This document shows, one piece after another, positions 41,008 through 50,155 of a stretch of DNA of 64,000 nt. A model generated the notes under the pieces. It did no database searches and was not told where the DNA came from. It saw nothing but the letters and a program-made list of their open reading frames with translations. How positions within the stretch are numbered: position 1 is the stretch's first letter; each line of letters opens with the position of its first letter. The translations under genes and the position numbers were made by a program. The stretch comes from Paracoccus tegillarcae. GTDB lineage: Bacteria > Pseudomonadota > Alphaproteobacteria > Rhodobacterales > Rhodobacteraceae. The stretch lies in contig NZ_CP025408.1 of NCBI RefSeq assembly GCF_002847305.1, positions 1,316,001 to 1,380,000 of the forward strand. Direction: 5' to 3'.

Positions 41008-42030
41008 ATGACCATCATCCGCAATCCCTTCGATGCCGGTGGCTATTCACTGGCCGAGATGACGCAGGCCATCAATATCCTGCCGAACCTCTATACCCGC
41101 CTCGGCGAGTTGGGCCTCTTCCGCTTCGAGGGCGTCTCCCAGCGCAGCGTCATCATCGAACAGATCGAGGGCGTGCTGAACCTGCTCCCCTCGGTGCCGC
41201 TGGGCGGTCCCGCCTCGGTCGGGTCGCGAGAGGGGCGCGCCATGCGCAGTTTTGCCCTGCCCTGGATCCCGCATGACGATGTCATTCTGCCCGCCGATAT
41301 TCAGGGGGTTCCGGCCATCGGCGCCGGGGACGAGGCCGATCCGCTGGTCGCGGTGATGACCCGCAAACTGACGCTGATGCGCCGCAAGCATGCCCAGACC
41401 CGCGAATATATGGAGATGAACGCGCTGCGCGGCATCGTGAAGGACGGCGCGGGCACCACGCTCTACAATTACTTCACCGAATTCGGCATCGCGCAGATCA
41501 GCGTCGATTTTGTCCTCGGCACCGCCGGGACCAACATTCAGGGCAAGGTCCGCGAGGTGCTGCGCGCCGTCGAGGACAATCTGCTGGGCGAAAGCATGTC
41601 GGGCGTCCATGCCCTGGTCAGCCGCGAATTCTTCGACAAGCTGATCTCGCATCCGAAGACCGAGGAAGCCTATAAATTCTATGCCGCGACCGGCGCCCAG
41701 CCGCTCCGGCAGGATGTCCGCCGCAACTTCCCCTTCGCAGGCATCCTCTTCGAGGAATATGCGGGCGCGGTGACGCTGTCGACCAAGGCATCGGATCGGC
41801 TGGTCCCGGCCAATGAAGGCATCGCCTTCCCGACCGGCACCATGGACACGTTTACCACCTATGGCGGTCCGGCGAACCTTCTGGAAACCGCCAATACCAT
41901 CGGGTTGCCGCTCTATGCCCGCCAGCATCTCGACCCCAAGGGCCGGTGGATTGACCTGATGACCGAGGCCTCGATCCTGCCGGTCAACAAGCGGCCCCGC
42001 CTCGCAATCCGGCTGCACAGCTCGAACTGA
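41008..42030 (+). CDS. Major capsid protein (gpE-like)
   Basis: 340 residues. NPFDAGGYSLAEMTQAINILPNLYTRLGELGLF at the start and KLTLMRRKHAQTREYMEMNALRGIVKDGAG in the middle match the phage_cap_E family. It forms the shell of the head. The stop overlaps the next gene by one base. Confidence 0.93.
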   Translation: MTIIRNPFDAGGYSLAEMTQAINILPNLYTRLGELGLFRFEGVSQRSVIIEQIEGVLNLLPSVPLGGPASVGSREGRAMRSFALPWIPHDDVILPADIQGVPAIGAGDEADPLVAVMTRKLTLMRRKHAQTREYMEMNALRGIVKDGAGTTLYNYFTEFGIAQISVDFVLGTAGTNIQGKVREVLRAVEDNLLGESMSGVHALVSREFFDKLISHPKTEEAYKFYAATGAQPLRQDVRRNFPFAGILFEEYAGAVTLSTKASDRLVPANEGIAFPTGTMDTFTTYGGPANLLETANTIGLPLYARQHLDPKGRWIDLMTEASILPVNKRPRLAIRLHSSN

Positions 42031-42344
42031 TGACTGCGTTTGCCGCCGCCATGGATCGCATCTTCGGCCATCCGGACATGGGCATTTCCGCCGTCTGGAT
42101 CGCGGGTGGCACATCGGAGGAACGCCCGATCCGTCTGATCCGCCGCGCGCCGGACCGGATCACCGAGTTCGGATCGGCGCGGATCCTGTCGGACACCCTG
42201 ACCGCCGATATCCGCATCAGCGAAATCCCCGATCCCCGGCCGGGCGATCTGATCGTCATCGGCGCCGACAGCCATGTCATTCAGGGCGAGCCGATCCGCG
42301 ACCGCGACCGGCTGATCTGGACGGTGGAACTGGTGCCAGCATGA
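42030..42344 (+). CDS. Head-tail connector protein (gpFII-like position)
   Basis: 104 residues; ATG overlaps the capsid stop. No strong motif; the beta-rich text (RPGDLIVIGADSHVIQGEPIRDRDRLIWTVEL) is like head-completion or stopper proteins encoded after the capsid in lambda-like phages (FII). The assignment rests on order and size. Confidence 0.65.
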   Translation: MTAFAAAMDRIFGHPDMGISAVWIAGGTSEERPIRLIRRAPDRITEFGSARILSDTLTADIRISEIPDPRPGDLIVIGADSHVIQGEPIRDRDRLIWTVELVPA

Positions 42345-42973
42345 GGCTCAAACTCGATATCGATCCGGATCTCGTCGCGATGATGCAGGCCGAGATCGAG
42401 GCGGGCGAAAAGGCCGTGACCGGCGCCATGCGCGAGGCGGGTGCGGGCCTGAAGGCCGCATGGCGCGGGCAGATCACCGGGGCCGGACTGGGGCGCAGGC
42501 TGGCGAATTCGATCCGCAACGCCACCTATCCGAAGGCGGGAGACAGCCTGAACGCCACAGCGCTGGTCTGGTCGAAGGCGCCGGTGATCATCGGCGCCCA
42601 TAATGCCGGGCCGCTGATCCGTTCCCGCGACGGGTTCTGGCTGGCGATCCCGACCGAAGCCGCCGGAAAATCCCTGCACGGCGGGCGCATCACACCGGGC
42701 GAATGGGAAAGACGCACCGGGTTGCGGCTGCGCTTCGTCTATCGCAGGCGCGGACCGAGCCTGCTGGTGGCCGAAGGACGGTTGAATACCAAGGGCCGCG
42801 CGGTGGCGTCACGCTCCCAAACCGGGCGCGGACGCACCACGGTGCCCATCTTCCTGCTGGTGCCGCAGGTCAGGCTGCCCAAGCGGCTGGATCTGGCACG
42901 GGATGCGGAACGGGCCGCGGATGCGGTGCCGGGGAGGATCGTTGGGAAGTGGGCGGAGGGGAAAATGAAATAG
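42341..42973 (+). CDS. DUF6441/HK97 gp10-like tail component
   Basis: 210 residues, overlapping the previous gene by four bases. The text GAGLKAAWRGQITGAGLGRRLANSIRNATYP and PVIIGAHNAGPLIRSRDGFWLAIPT belongs to the DUF6441 family of minor tail or neck proteins (gp10-like). It probably completes the neck between head and tail. The gene is followed by an opposite-strand moron that interrupts the tail operon. Confidence 0.78.
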   Translation: MRLKLDIDPDLVAMMQAEIEAGEKAVTGAMREAGAGLKAAWRGQITGAGLGRRLANSIRNATYPKAGDSLNATALVWSKAPVIIGAHNAGPLIRSRDGFWLAIPTEAAGKSLHGGRITPGEWERRTGLRLRFVYRRRGPSLLVAEGRLNTKGRAVASRSQTGRGRTTVPIFLLVPQVRLPKRLDLARDAERAADAVPGRIVGKWAEGKMK

Positions 42974-43009
42974 TGGCCCTCATGCCTGAGTATATCTGCG
43001 CCCGCACGA

Positions 43010-43882
43010 TTATTGTCGAAAAGTCGCAAGCTTCGTCAGCACGAGGAAGGGATCAAGGTCATGAAACACTTCGTTGTTATTTGGTTCTGAGCGATGTTTA
43101 GCAAACTCCTGTCCAAGGTACTTCTCTGCTTCAATCGCATCCAATACAGAGCCGATAGGTTGATCAGTATGTAGTGTCCACTGTGGCTCAGAGGACAGCC
43201 GATACTTGTTGAGGTCGTCCACACGCTGTTTTGCGTTCTGAGCATGCCCGATTTTGAGGACCCGACCGGCCTTGCCCAGGGTGGCAATATAGATGCTATT
43301 GATCGCATCGGCATTTGGTTCAACGGCATAGCCATTTAGAGCAAACGGGTGTTTTTGCCGCAAAGCCTGCACACGGCTTGCCAAAGACTGATATAGCGGC
43401 GTCATAACTTCGAGTTCGGTCCCGCTCTCTTGAAGAAGTTGCCTCAGCGTTTGGGACAGGTCACCTCCGACCTCCTGCAGAGTGGTAATAGCCTGCTGAG
43501 TATGTGTCTTGGAGGTGTAACCGGCCAAATATTTGAACTCTGGCGCGTTCCCGATGGACCATGCCCGAATAGGCTGAAGCGCAAATGGCCAGCGATAGCC
43601 ACCATCGTCCAGCAGGTCCCATGTATTTGTTGCCTCAATCCCGAAATCTGCCGTGGCAGCCGTGCTATGACTAATCTGCCACGCGCTTATGACCCGACCT
43701 TTGATTTCTTCCGGGATCTGAACTGTAGAATCGCTCGGGCTTCGGCTCACAACACCGAAAACCAAATCACCTTCTTTAGTATTTTTGATAGCGCGGGTTC
43801 GGTTAGCTTTGCTGGTAAAGGTGATAGGCCCGCCGCGCTTGCCGGTGCTGCCCCATACATATGTGTAAAATACGCCAGTCAC
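43010..43882 (-). CDS. Moron: EVE-like N-terminal domain plus GIY-YIG nuclease domain
   Basis: 290 residues on the strand opposite to the tail genes and lower in GC. Residues 1-115 (FYTYVWGSTGKRGG, GDLVFGVV, RVISAWQI, RWPFALQPIRAW) recall EVE/PUA-like domains that read modified DNA bases. Residues 197-275 have SIYIATL, KIGHAQNAKQR with Lys210 and Arg220, Glu251/Glu253, Phe260 and NNNEVF, the order of a T5orf172-type GIY-YIG nuclease. Together they suggest a modification-dependent endonuclease, but the N-terminal assignment is weaker than the C-terminal one. It lies between two tail genes that are otherwise adjacent in related phages. Confidence 0.6.
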   Translation of the reverse strand: MTGVFYTYVWGSTGKRGGPITFTSKANRTRAIKNTKEGDLVFGVVSRSPSDSTVQIPEEIKGRVISAWQISHSTAATADFGIEATNTWDLLDDGGYRWPFALQPIRAWSIGNAPEFKYLAGYTSKTHTQQAITTLQEVGGDLSQTLRQLLQESGTELEVMTPLYQSLASRVQALRQKHPFALNGYAVEPNADAINSIYIATLGKAGRVLKIGHAQNAKQRVDDLNKYRLSSEPQWTLHTDQPIGSVLDAIEAEKYLGQEFAKHRSEPNNNEVFHDLDPFLVLTKLATFRQ

Positions 43883-43957
43883 TGAACCTTCTGTCCCCTA
43901 CCAGTTTCCGCATATCCTAGCCGAAATGGCCACCCTCACAACATATCAGGCGTCGGC

Positions 43958-44377
43958 ATGCCCACTCTCCGCGAAACCATCCTGACCGCGCTGCACGCGC
44001 GCCTGTCTGCCCTGCCCGCCACGGCCCTGCGCAGCGACGTCCTGCCCGAACGCATTCCACCTGACGGCCTCCTGATCCTGCGCGATGGCGAGCCGGGCGA
44101 ACCTGAAGTCACGCTGTCACCGCTGGCCTACCACTACCAGCACCGCACCGAGATCGAGGCGGTGGTTCACGGCCCCGACCGTGACGCTGTATTTGACCAT
44201 CTCTGCGCCAGCATCGGCGCAGTGCTCGCCGCCGACCGCACGCTGGGCGGTCTCTGCGACTGGGTCGAAGCGGAAGCGCCGCGCCCGGTCGATCTGCCCG
44301 TCGAGGGCGCGGCCAGCCTGAAGGTGGCGATCATTCCGGTCATCCTGCACTACACCACCGCCGATCCGCTCGGCTGA
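43958..44377 (+). CDS. Tail completion protein (gpU-like)
   Basis: 139 residues. LRETILTALHARLSALPATALRSDVLPERIPPDGLLILRDGEPGEPEVTLSPL is typical of the minor tail/terminator family encoded before the tail tube protein. It caps the tail at the head end. It follows the moron by 75 bases. Confidence 0.75.
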   Translation: MPTLRETILTALHARLSALPATALRSDVLPERIPPDGLLILRDGEPGEPEVTLSPLAYHYQHRTEIEAVVHGPDRDAVFDHLCASIGAVLAADRTLGGLCDWVEAEAPRPVDLPVEGAASLKVAIIPVILHYTTADPLG

Positions 44378-44402
44378 CCCACGCAAAATCGAGGAGAACA
44401 CG

Positions 44403-45341
44403 ATGGCACGAGCCCAGGGGGCGCGGGCGCAGATGGCGCTTGCGTTCGAGACCGTCTATGGAACGCCGCCGGCCGGCGGCTTCACCAAGATGCCGTTTGC
44501 CAGCACCACGCTCGGGGCGGAACAGCCGCTCCTGAACTCCGAACTCTTGGGCTATGGCCGCGATCCGCTGGCGCCGATCAAGGATGCAGTGACGGCCGAT
44601 GGCGATGTCGTAGTACCCATCGATGCGGAAGGTTTTGGCTTCTGGCTGAAGGCGGCGTTCGGCGATCCGGTCACCACCGGCACCGGACCATGGACGCATG
44701 AGTTCCGATCCGGCGCCTGGTCGCTGCCAAGCCTCTCCATCGAGACCGGCATGCCCGAGGTGCCGCGTTATGCGCTCTATTCCGGCTGCGTGCTAGATCA
44801 GATCAGCTGGCAGATGCAACGCTCCGGGCTGCTGACCGCCACGGCGCGGCTGGTGGCACAGGGCGAAACGGTCGGCACCGTCAGCAGTGCAGGTGCGCCC
44901 GCGCCGCTGGAACTGCAGCGCTTCGGCCATTTCAACGGGGCGATCACGCGCAACGGCGCGGCGCTGGGCAATGTGGTCTCGGCCCAGATCAGCTATGCCA
45001 ACAATCTCGACCGAATTGAGACCATCCGCGCCGATGGCCGCATCGATGGCGCCGATCCCTCGATTACCGCCCTGACCGGCTCCATCGAGGTCCGGTTCTC
45101 GGACAGCACTTTGGTGACACAGGCCATGGATGGCGATCCTTGCGCGCTGGAATTTTCCTATGCTCTGCCCTCGGGAGAGAGCTTCACCTTCGCCGTCCAT
45201 GCCGTCTATCTGCCGCGCCCCCGGATCGAAATTTCCGGGCCGCAGGGCGTACAGGCCACATTCGACTGGCAGGCCGCGCGCGACAGCGCCGTGGGCCGCA
45301 TGTGCACCGCCACCCTGATCAACAACCGCGAGGACTATTGA
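44403..45341 (+). CDS. Major tail tube protein
   Basis: 312 residues. The start RAQGARAQMALAFETVYGTPPAGG and the central TADGDVVVPIDAEGFGFWLKAAFGDPV fit the tail-tube family of this phage type, with a C-terminal Ig-like extension (RIEISGPQGVQATFDWQAAR). It polymerises to form the tail tube. The next gene starts five bases later. Confidence 0.85.
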   Translation: MARAQGARAQMALAFETVYGTPPAGGFTKMPFASTTLGAEQPLLNSELLGYGRDPLAPIKDAVTADGDVVVPIDAEGFGFWLKAAFGDPVTTGTGPWTHEFRSGAWSLPSLSIETGMPEVPRYALYSGCVLDQISWQMQRSGLLTATARLVAQGETVGTVSSAGAPAPLELQRFGHFNGAITRNGAALGNVVSAQISYANNLDRIETIRADGRIDGADPSITALTGSIEVRFSDSTLVTQAMDGDPCALEFSYALPSGESFTFAVHAVYLPRPRIEISGPQGVQATFDWQAARDSAVGRMCTATLINNREDY

Positions 45342-45345
45342 ACCC

Positions 45346-45795
45346 ATGCTTACACTCGATCTGATCAATGAACCCCGCTGGCACGATCTGGCGCCCGGCG
45401 TGCGGGTGCTGCTGCGCCCGCTGACCACCGCGCTGATGGTCGCCACGCGCAGCGATCCGGAGGTCGAAGCCGTACCGGACGGGACGAGCGACGAAGAACG
45501 GGCATTGATCTTCGCCAAGGCGCTGGCCCGCCGCGCTGTGCTGGATTGGGAAGGCGTCGGTGATGCCGAAGGGAACGTCATCGACCCGAGCACGGCAGCC
45601 ATCGACGCGCTCCTCGACATCTGGCCGATCTTCGAAGCTTTCCAACTGGTCTATGTCTCGAAGGGCCTGCTGCTGGAGCAGGAAAAAAACGTCTCCGCGC
45701 CCTCGCCGAATGGTCCTTCGGCGGGGGCGACAGCTACTGCGCGGCCTGCGACGGGGCGTGCCCGGACTGCCCAGGCCGCGCAAACCAGCCGCTGA
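45346..45795 (+). CDS. Tail assembly chaperone, short form (gpG-like)
   Basis: 149 residues in the zero frame. After about residue 115 the frame becomes low complexity (APSPNGPSAGATATARPATGRARTAQ), which suggests that the biologically important continuation is in the -1 frame. It lies between the tail tube and the tape measure, where lambda encodes G and GT. Confidence 0.8.
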   Translation: MLTLDLINEPRWHDLAPGVRVLLRPLTTALMVATRSDPEVEAVPDGTSDEERALIFAKALARRAVLDWEGVGDAEGNVIDPSTAAIDALLDIWPIFEAFQLVYVSKGLLLEQEKNVSAPSPNGPSAGATATARPATGRARTAQAAQTSR

Positions 45796-46001
45796 CATTC
45801 GAGGGCTGGCAGGTCTGGGATCTGATCGGGCGTCTTGGCGGCCAGTTGCGGGCGTTGCCCGGCACGGTGATCGGCTGGGATCTGAACGCCGCGCTGGGAC
45901 TGGCGGCGGCGCTGGGCATCCCGCCCCCGGCAGCGGCTGAGCTTGTGCCCATCATCGAGGCCGAGATGGTCCGGAAGTTGAACGAACAGATGGAACGGTG
46001 A
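45346..46001 (+). CDS. Tail assembly chaperone, -1 frameshift product (gpGT-like)
   Basis: A slippery heptamer A-AAA-AAC at 45684-45690 is in the zero frame of the upstream ORF (GAA AAA AAC). Slipping back one base opens 103 further codons beginning CGT CTC CGC and ending at TGA 45999-46001, one base before the tape-measure ATG. The extension reads RLRALAEWSFGGGD, then CAACDGACPDC, then FEGWQVWDLIGRLGGQLRALPG, a well-formed protein with a possible zinc pair. The extension has no start codon of its own, so it is easily missed. Confidence 0.85.
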
Positions 46002-46002
46002 G

Positions 46003-48186
46003 ATGGCAGAAAAACGCGTCAGCGTCCGGCTCGCGGCAGTTGGCGGACGGCAGGTGCGCGCGGAGCTGGAAGGTGTCGGCGAGGCTGGATCGCGCGGCTT
46101 CGGGCGGCTCTCACGCGAGATGGAGGCGGCGAATGCCCGCATGGCCGGGTTCACCCGCAAGGTCGGTGTCGCGGCAGCCGCAGCGGTGGCCGCCGCCACG
46201 GCAGCGGGCATCGCCATGGTCCGGTCGGGGCTCTCGAGCGTGGATGCACAGGCGAAGCTCGCGCAATCGCTCGGCACCACGGTGGCCTCGATCCAGACGC
46301 TGGAGCGCGCGGGCGAGCTGGCGGGCGTGTCGATGTCCGGCATCGAACAGGCGACCAAGGATCTGACCCGACGGTTGAGCCAGGCGGCGGCGGGTGGCGG
46401 TCCGGCGGCGGATGCGCTGGAACGGCTGGGGCTGACCGCAGGGGACTTGCTGGCCCTTCCCTTGGATCAGCGGGTCGGGGCGATCAATGCCGCTATAGCC
46501 GCATTCGTGCCGGTGGCCGAGCGCGCGGCGGTCGCTGGCCAGCTCTTCGGCGAGGAAGGATCGATCGCGATGTCGCGCATCGACACGGCCACGCTTCGGC
46601 AGGCAACCGAGGATGTCCGCGCCTTCGGGGTCGTGGTCTCGGAACAGGATGCCGACCGGATCGAGCGCACGAATGACGCGATCTCCCGGCTGGGACTTGT
46701 CTGGCGGGGTCTGTCTAACCAACTGGCTGTGGCCGCCGCACCTGCGCTGGAAGCCGTCGCCAATGCCATGGCGGCGCTGGCCAGCCGCACCGGGCCGCTG
46801 GGGATGGCGATCAGCGGGCTCTTCAACCAGATCGGCAGGCTCTCCAGCTATGCGGCCAGTTTCGCCGGTTTCATGGCGGGGCGCTGGGTCGCCGGGCTAG
46901 CTGCGGCGGCTGTTTCCGTGCGCGGCCTCGCGACCGCGCTGGTGGTGCTGCGCGGCGCGCTGATCCGGACCGGCATCGGCGCCCTGATCGTCGGGGCGGG
47001 CGAGCTGGTCTATCAGTTCACCCGGCTGGTCAAAGGCGCGGGCGGTTTCGGCAATGCCATGGCGCTGATGGGCGATGTGGCCAAGGCCGTCTGGGAGGGC
47101 ATCAAGGTAACGGCAATGTCCTTCGCCGACGATTTCCGGGCGATGCAATCGGAGATCGAGGCGATCTGGACCCGGCTCATGGCATTTCTGGCGGGCAAAT
47201 GGGCGGATTTTCTGGGAATGATTGCGCCCACCTTCAACAAGGTAGCGGAAGAGATCGGCTCGGATACCCGGATCGATGTTTTTGAAGCGCTTGGCCGGGC
47301 CTCAATGCTAGAGCATTCGGCCAGCAATTCCGCGCATATGGCCGGCCGCTATCGTGACCGGGCCAGTTCCAATCGCGCATCGGCTTTCGATGGGGTCGGC
47401 CCGGCCATGGAGGCGCTGCGCGCGGCAATGTCGGGCGGTGAGGATGATGTCGGAAGCGAAGCCCTGGACGTAGCGACCGAAGCCGCCGGGCGTTACGAGG
47501 ATGCACTGGGCGGGGTGGAAACGGCTGCCAACGGCGCGGGCGCTGCCGCAAAGGACGCCGGGGCCGCAGGGAAGGCGGCGGCGGAAGAGGCCAGACCCGC
47601 GACCGAGGCCACGGCCACCGGCTGGAAAGCCGTGACCGAAGCTCTGTCGGACTATGCGAAGCAGGCAAAAGATATCGGTGCGGATATCGGCCAGGCGCTG
47701 GTGGGCGCGTTTCAGAGCGCCGAGAACGCGGTCGGGGAGTTCGTTAAGACCGGCAAGCTCGATTTTCGCGATCTGGTCACCTCGCTGCTGGCCGATCTGT
47801 CGAAGCTGGCCGCGCGGCGTTTCCTACTGGGGCCGATTGCCAGTGCACTTTCGGGCGCGCTGGGCGGCGCAGGCGGAATCTTTGCCAGCATCATGCATGC
47901 GGGCGGGATGGTCGGTGCCACAAGTCCGGGCCGCATGGTCCCTGCACTCGCCTTTGCCGGAGCGCAACGCATGCATTCAGGTGGCATGGTCGGCCTGCGT
48001 CATGACGAGGTGCCCGCGATCCTCCAACGCGGCGAGCGTGTGTTGTCGCGCCGCGAGGTGCAGGATTACGGCAACGGCGTCATCGTCAACATCAACGCCC
48101 GCGACGCCGAGAGTTTTCGGCAGTCTCGCACCCAGATCGCCGCCGATATCGCCCGTTCCGTCTCGTTGGGCCGTCGCGGCCTCTGA
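46003..48186 (+). CDS. Tail tape measure protein
   Basis: 727 residues. N-terminal AVGGRQVRAELEGVGEAGSRGFGRLSREMEAAN, long hydrophobic helices (GMAISGLFNQIGRLSSYAASFAGFMAG, RTGIGALIVGAGELVYQF) and a C-terminal lambda gpH-like domain (FGQALVGAFQ-type text, DFRDLVTSLLADLSKLAARRFL, then HSGGMVGLRHDEVPAILQRGERVLSRREV). It sets tail length and helps DNA entry. Confidence 0.92.
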   Translation: MAEKRVSVRLAAVGGRQVRAELEGVGEAGSRGFGRLSREMEAANARMAGFTRKVGVAAAAAVAAATAAGIAMVRSGLSSVDAQAKLAQSLGTTVASIQTLERAGELAGVSMSGIEQATKDLTRRLSQAAAGGGPAADALERLGLTAGDLLALPLDQRVGAINAAIAAFVPVAERAAVAGQLFGEEGSIAMSRIDTATLRQATEDVRAFGVVVSEQDADRIERTNDAISRLGLVWRGLSNQLAVAAAPALEAVANAMAALASRTGPLGMAISGLFNQIGRLSSYAASFAGFMAGRWVAGLAAAAVSVRGLATALVVLRGALIRTGIGALIVGAGELVYQFTRLVKGAGGFGNAMALMGDVAKAVWEGIKVTAMSFADDFRAMQSEIEAIWTRLMAFLAGKWADFLGMIAPTFNKVAEEIGSDTRIDVFEALGRASMLEHSASNSAHMAGRYRDRASSNRASAFDGVGPAMEALRAAMSGGEDDVGSEALDVATEAAGRYEDALGGVETAANGAGAAAKDAGAAGKAAAEEARPATEATATGWKAVTEALSDYAKQAKDIGADIGQALVGAFQSAENAVGEFVKTGKLDFRDLVTSLLADLSKLAARRFLLGPIASALSGALGGAGGIFASIMHAGGMVGATSPGRMVPALAFAGAQRMHSGGMVGLRHDEVPAILQRGERVLSRREVQDYGNGVIVNINARDAESFRQSRTQIAADIARSVSLGRRGL

Positions 48187-48204
48187 CACAAGGATTCTTG
48201 CATA

Positions 48205-48831
48205 ATGGCATTCCACGAGGTCCGGTTTCCGGACAATATCAGTCGCGGCGCGCGCGGCGGGCCGGAACGGCGCACACAGATCGTCGAACTGGCCTCGGGC
48301 GACGAGGAGCGCAATGCCAGCTGGGCCAACAGTCGGCGCCGCTACGATGTCAGCTATGGTATCCGCCGCGCCGACGATCTGGCGGCGGTCGTGGCCTTTT
48401 TCGAAGCTCGAAACGGCAGGCTGTACGGCTTTCGCTTCAAGGATTGGGCTGATCACCGGTCTTGCCTGCCCTCGCGGACCTCGTCGCCGATGGATCAGCA
48501 GATTGGCACGGGCGATGGCGTGACGACCACCTTCCAGCTTGTGAAGCGCTATGCCTCCGGTGGCCAGTCTTGGACCCGCGCGATAACCAAGCCGGTCGCG
48601 GGCACCGTCCAGATCGCGTTGAATGGCATCGCGCAAGGCTCGGGCTGGTCCGTCGAAGGCAAGACCGGCCTCGTCAGCTTCGACACTGCACCATCCGCTG
48701 GCATCGCCATCGCGGCCGGGTTCGAATTCGACGTGCCGGTCCGCTTCAACAGCGACACACTGGATGTGACGCTGGATATAGAACGGCTGGGATCCATTAC
48801 CTCCATTCCCCTGCTGGAGATCCGGCGATGA
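48205..48831 (+). CDS. Distal tail protein, GTA gp12-like (DUF2460)
   Basis: 208 residues. AFHEVRFPDNISRGARGGPERRTQIVELASGDEERNASWANSRRRYDVSYG is the start of the TIGR02217/DUF2460 family, gp12 of the Rhodobacter gene-transfer agent. It forms the ring at the tail tip. The stop overlaps the next ATG. Confidence 0.92.
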   Translation: MAFHEVRFPDNISRGARGGPERRTQIVELASGDEERNASWANSRRRYDVSYGIRRADDLAAVVAFFEARNGRLYGFRFKDWADHRSCLPSRTSSPMDQQIGTGDGVTTTFQLVKRYASGGQSWTRAITKPVAGTVQIALNGIAQGSGWSVEGKTGLVSFDTAPSAGIAIAAGFEFDVPVRFNSDTLDVTLDIERLGSITSIPLLEIRR

Positions 48832-49712
48832 AGAATATCCCGCCCGCGCTGCAGGCGCATCTGGACAGCGGCACGACGACGCTGGCCTGGTGCTGGCGCA
48901 TCACCCGCGCCGACGGCATGGCCTTCGGCTTCACCGATCACGATTGCCCCCTCAGTTTCGACGGCACGGAATTCGAACCGGAGAGCGGGCTGACCGCCAG
49001 CGAGATCCGCTCCGGCGCCGATCTCTCGGTCGATGCACAGGACGCGGCGGGCGCGCTGCGCTCGGACCGGATCACCGAGGCCGATATCCTTGACGGCCGC
49101 TGGGACAATGCCGAAGTGGAACTCTGGCGGGTCAACTGGCAGACGCCAGGCCAGCGCGTGCTGATGCGGCGCGGCGCCATCGGTCAGATCAGGCGCGGAC
49201 GACATGCCTTCGTGGCCGAGATCCGCTCGATGTCGCATCTCCTCGGCCAGACCGTCGGGCGGAGCTTTCAGGCCAGCTGCGACGCCGCGCTCGGCGATTC
49301 CCGCTGCGGCATCGATCTGGAGGATCCGGCCTTTCGAGGCACCGGCATGGTGATCGAGAACCTGCGCGACCGGGCGTTCACCGCCTCCGGGCTCGGCGGC
49401 TTCGCGCGCGGCTGGTTCCGCTTCGGCACGCTGGACTGGACCACCGGGCCCAATGCCGGGCGGCGGGCGGAAGTCTTGGCCCATGACCGCAGCGATGGCA
49501 TTGCGGTCCTGACACTGCTGGAAGCGCCGATCCGTCCCATCGGCGCAGGCGATAATTTCACCATCCGGGCGGGCTGCGACAAGCGCATCGCCACCTGCGG
49601 CGCCAGGTTTGGCAATCTCGTCAACTTCCGGGGCTTTCCGCATATTCCCGGTCAGGACACGATCCTGCGCTATGCTAGTCAGGATGGCACCCATAGCGGG
49701 GCCGTACTGTGA
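48828..49712 (+). CDS. Tail hub protein, GTA gp13-like (DUF2163)
   Basis: 294 residues from ATG 48828. WRITRADGMAFGFTDHDCPLSFDG, then CDAALGDSRCGIDL and RAGCDKRIATCGARFGNLVNFRGFPHIPG match the DUF2163/phage_BR0599 family. The conserved cysteines bind an Fe-S cluster in the GTA homologue. It follows gp12 as in GTA. Confidence 0.92.
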   Translation: MKNIPPALQAHLDSGTTTLAWCWRITRADGMAFGFTDHDCPLSFDGTEFEPESGLTASEIRSGADLSVDAQDAAGALRSDRITEADILDGRWDNAEVELWRVNWQTPGQRVLMRRGAIGQIRRGRHAFVAEIRSMSHLLGQTVGRSFQASCDAALGDSRCGIDLEDPAFRGTGMVIENLRDRAFTASGLGGFARGWFRFGTLDWTTGPNAGRRAEVLAHDRSDGIAVLTLLEAPIRPIGAGDNFTIRAGCDKRIATCGARFGNLVNFRGFPHIPGQDTILRYASQDGTHSGAVL

Positions 49713-50143
49713 GGCCCGCCGATCCCGACCGCATCATCGCCACCGCGCGCAACTGGCTCGGCACGCCCTATCACGATCAGGCCAGCCTCAAGGGCGTTGG
49801 CTGCGATTGCCTCGGGCTGGCGCGTGGCGTCTGGCGGGAGGTCGTGGGCGAAGAGCCCTTCCCGATCCCGCCCTATAGCCGCGACCGGGGCGAGACAGGG
49901 ACCATCGAGGTGCTGGCGGACGGCGCGCGGCGGATGATGATCGAGGTGCAGGTCTCGGATGCCGGACCGGGAACGCTTGTGCTGTTCCGGATGCGCCCCG
50001 GCGCCATCGCCAAACATGTCGGTATCCTGACCGCGCCGACCCGCTTCATCCACGCCTATGAGCGGCTCGGCGTCATCGAAGAGCCCCTGACCTCCGCATG
50101 GCAGCGGCGCATCGCTTTCGCCTTTCTCTTCCCCAGCATCTGA
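49709..50143 (+). CDS. NlpC/P60-type tail peptidase, GTA gp14-like
   Basis: 144 residues with GTG start overlapping the previous stop. GVGCDCLGLARGVW has the catalytic Cys, and the later KHVGI and FIHAYE supply His residues, as in the NlpC/P60 family. GTA gp14 is the cell-wall peptidase of the tail. It probably opens peptidoglycan at infection. Confidence 0.9.
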   Translation: MRPADPDRIIATARNWLGTPYHDQASLKGVGCDCLGLARGVWREVVGEEPFPIPPYSRDRGETGTIEVLADGARRMMIEVQVSDAGPGTLVLFRMRPGAIAKHVGILTAPTRFIHAYERLGVIEEPLTSAWQRRIAFAFLFPSI

Positions 50144-50155
50144 GACTTTTTCACC

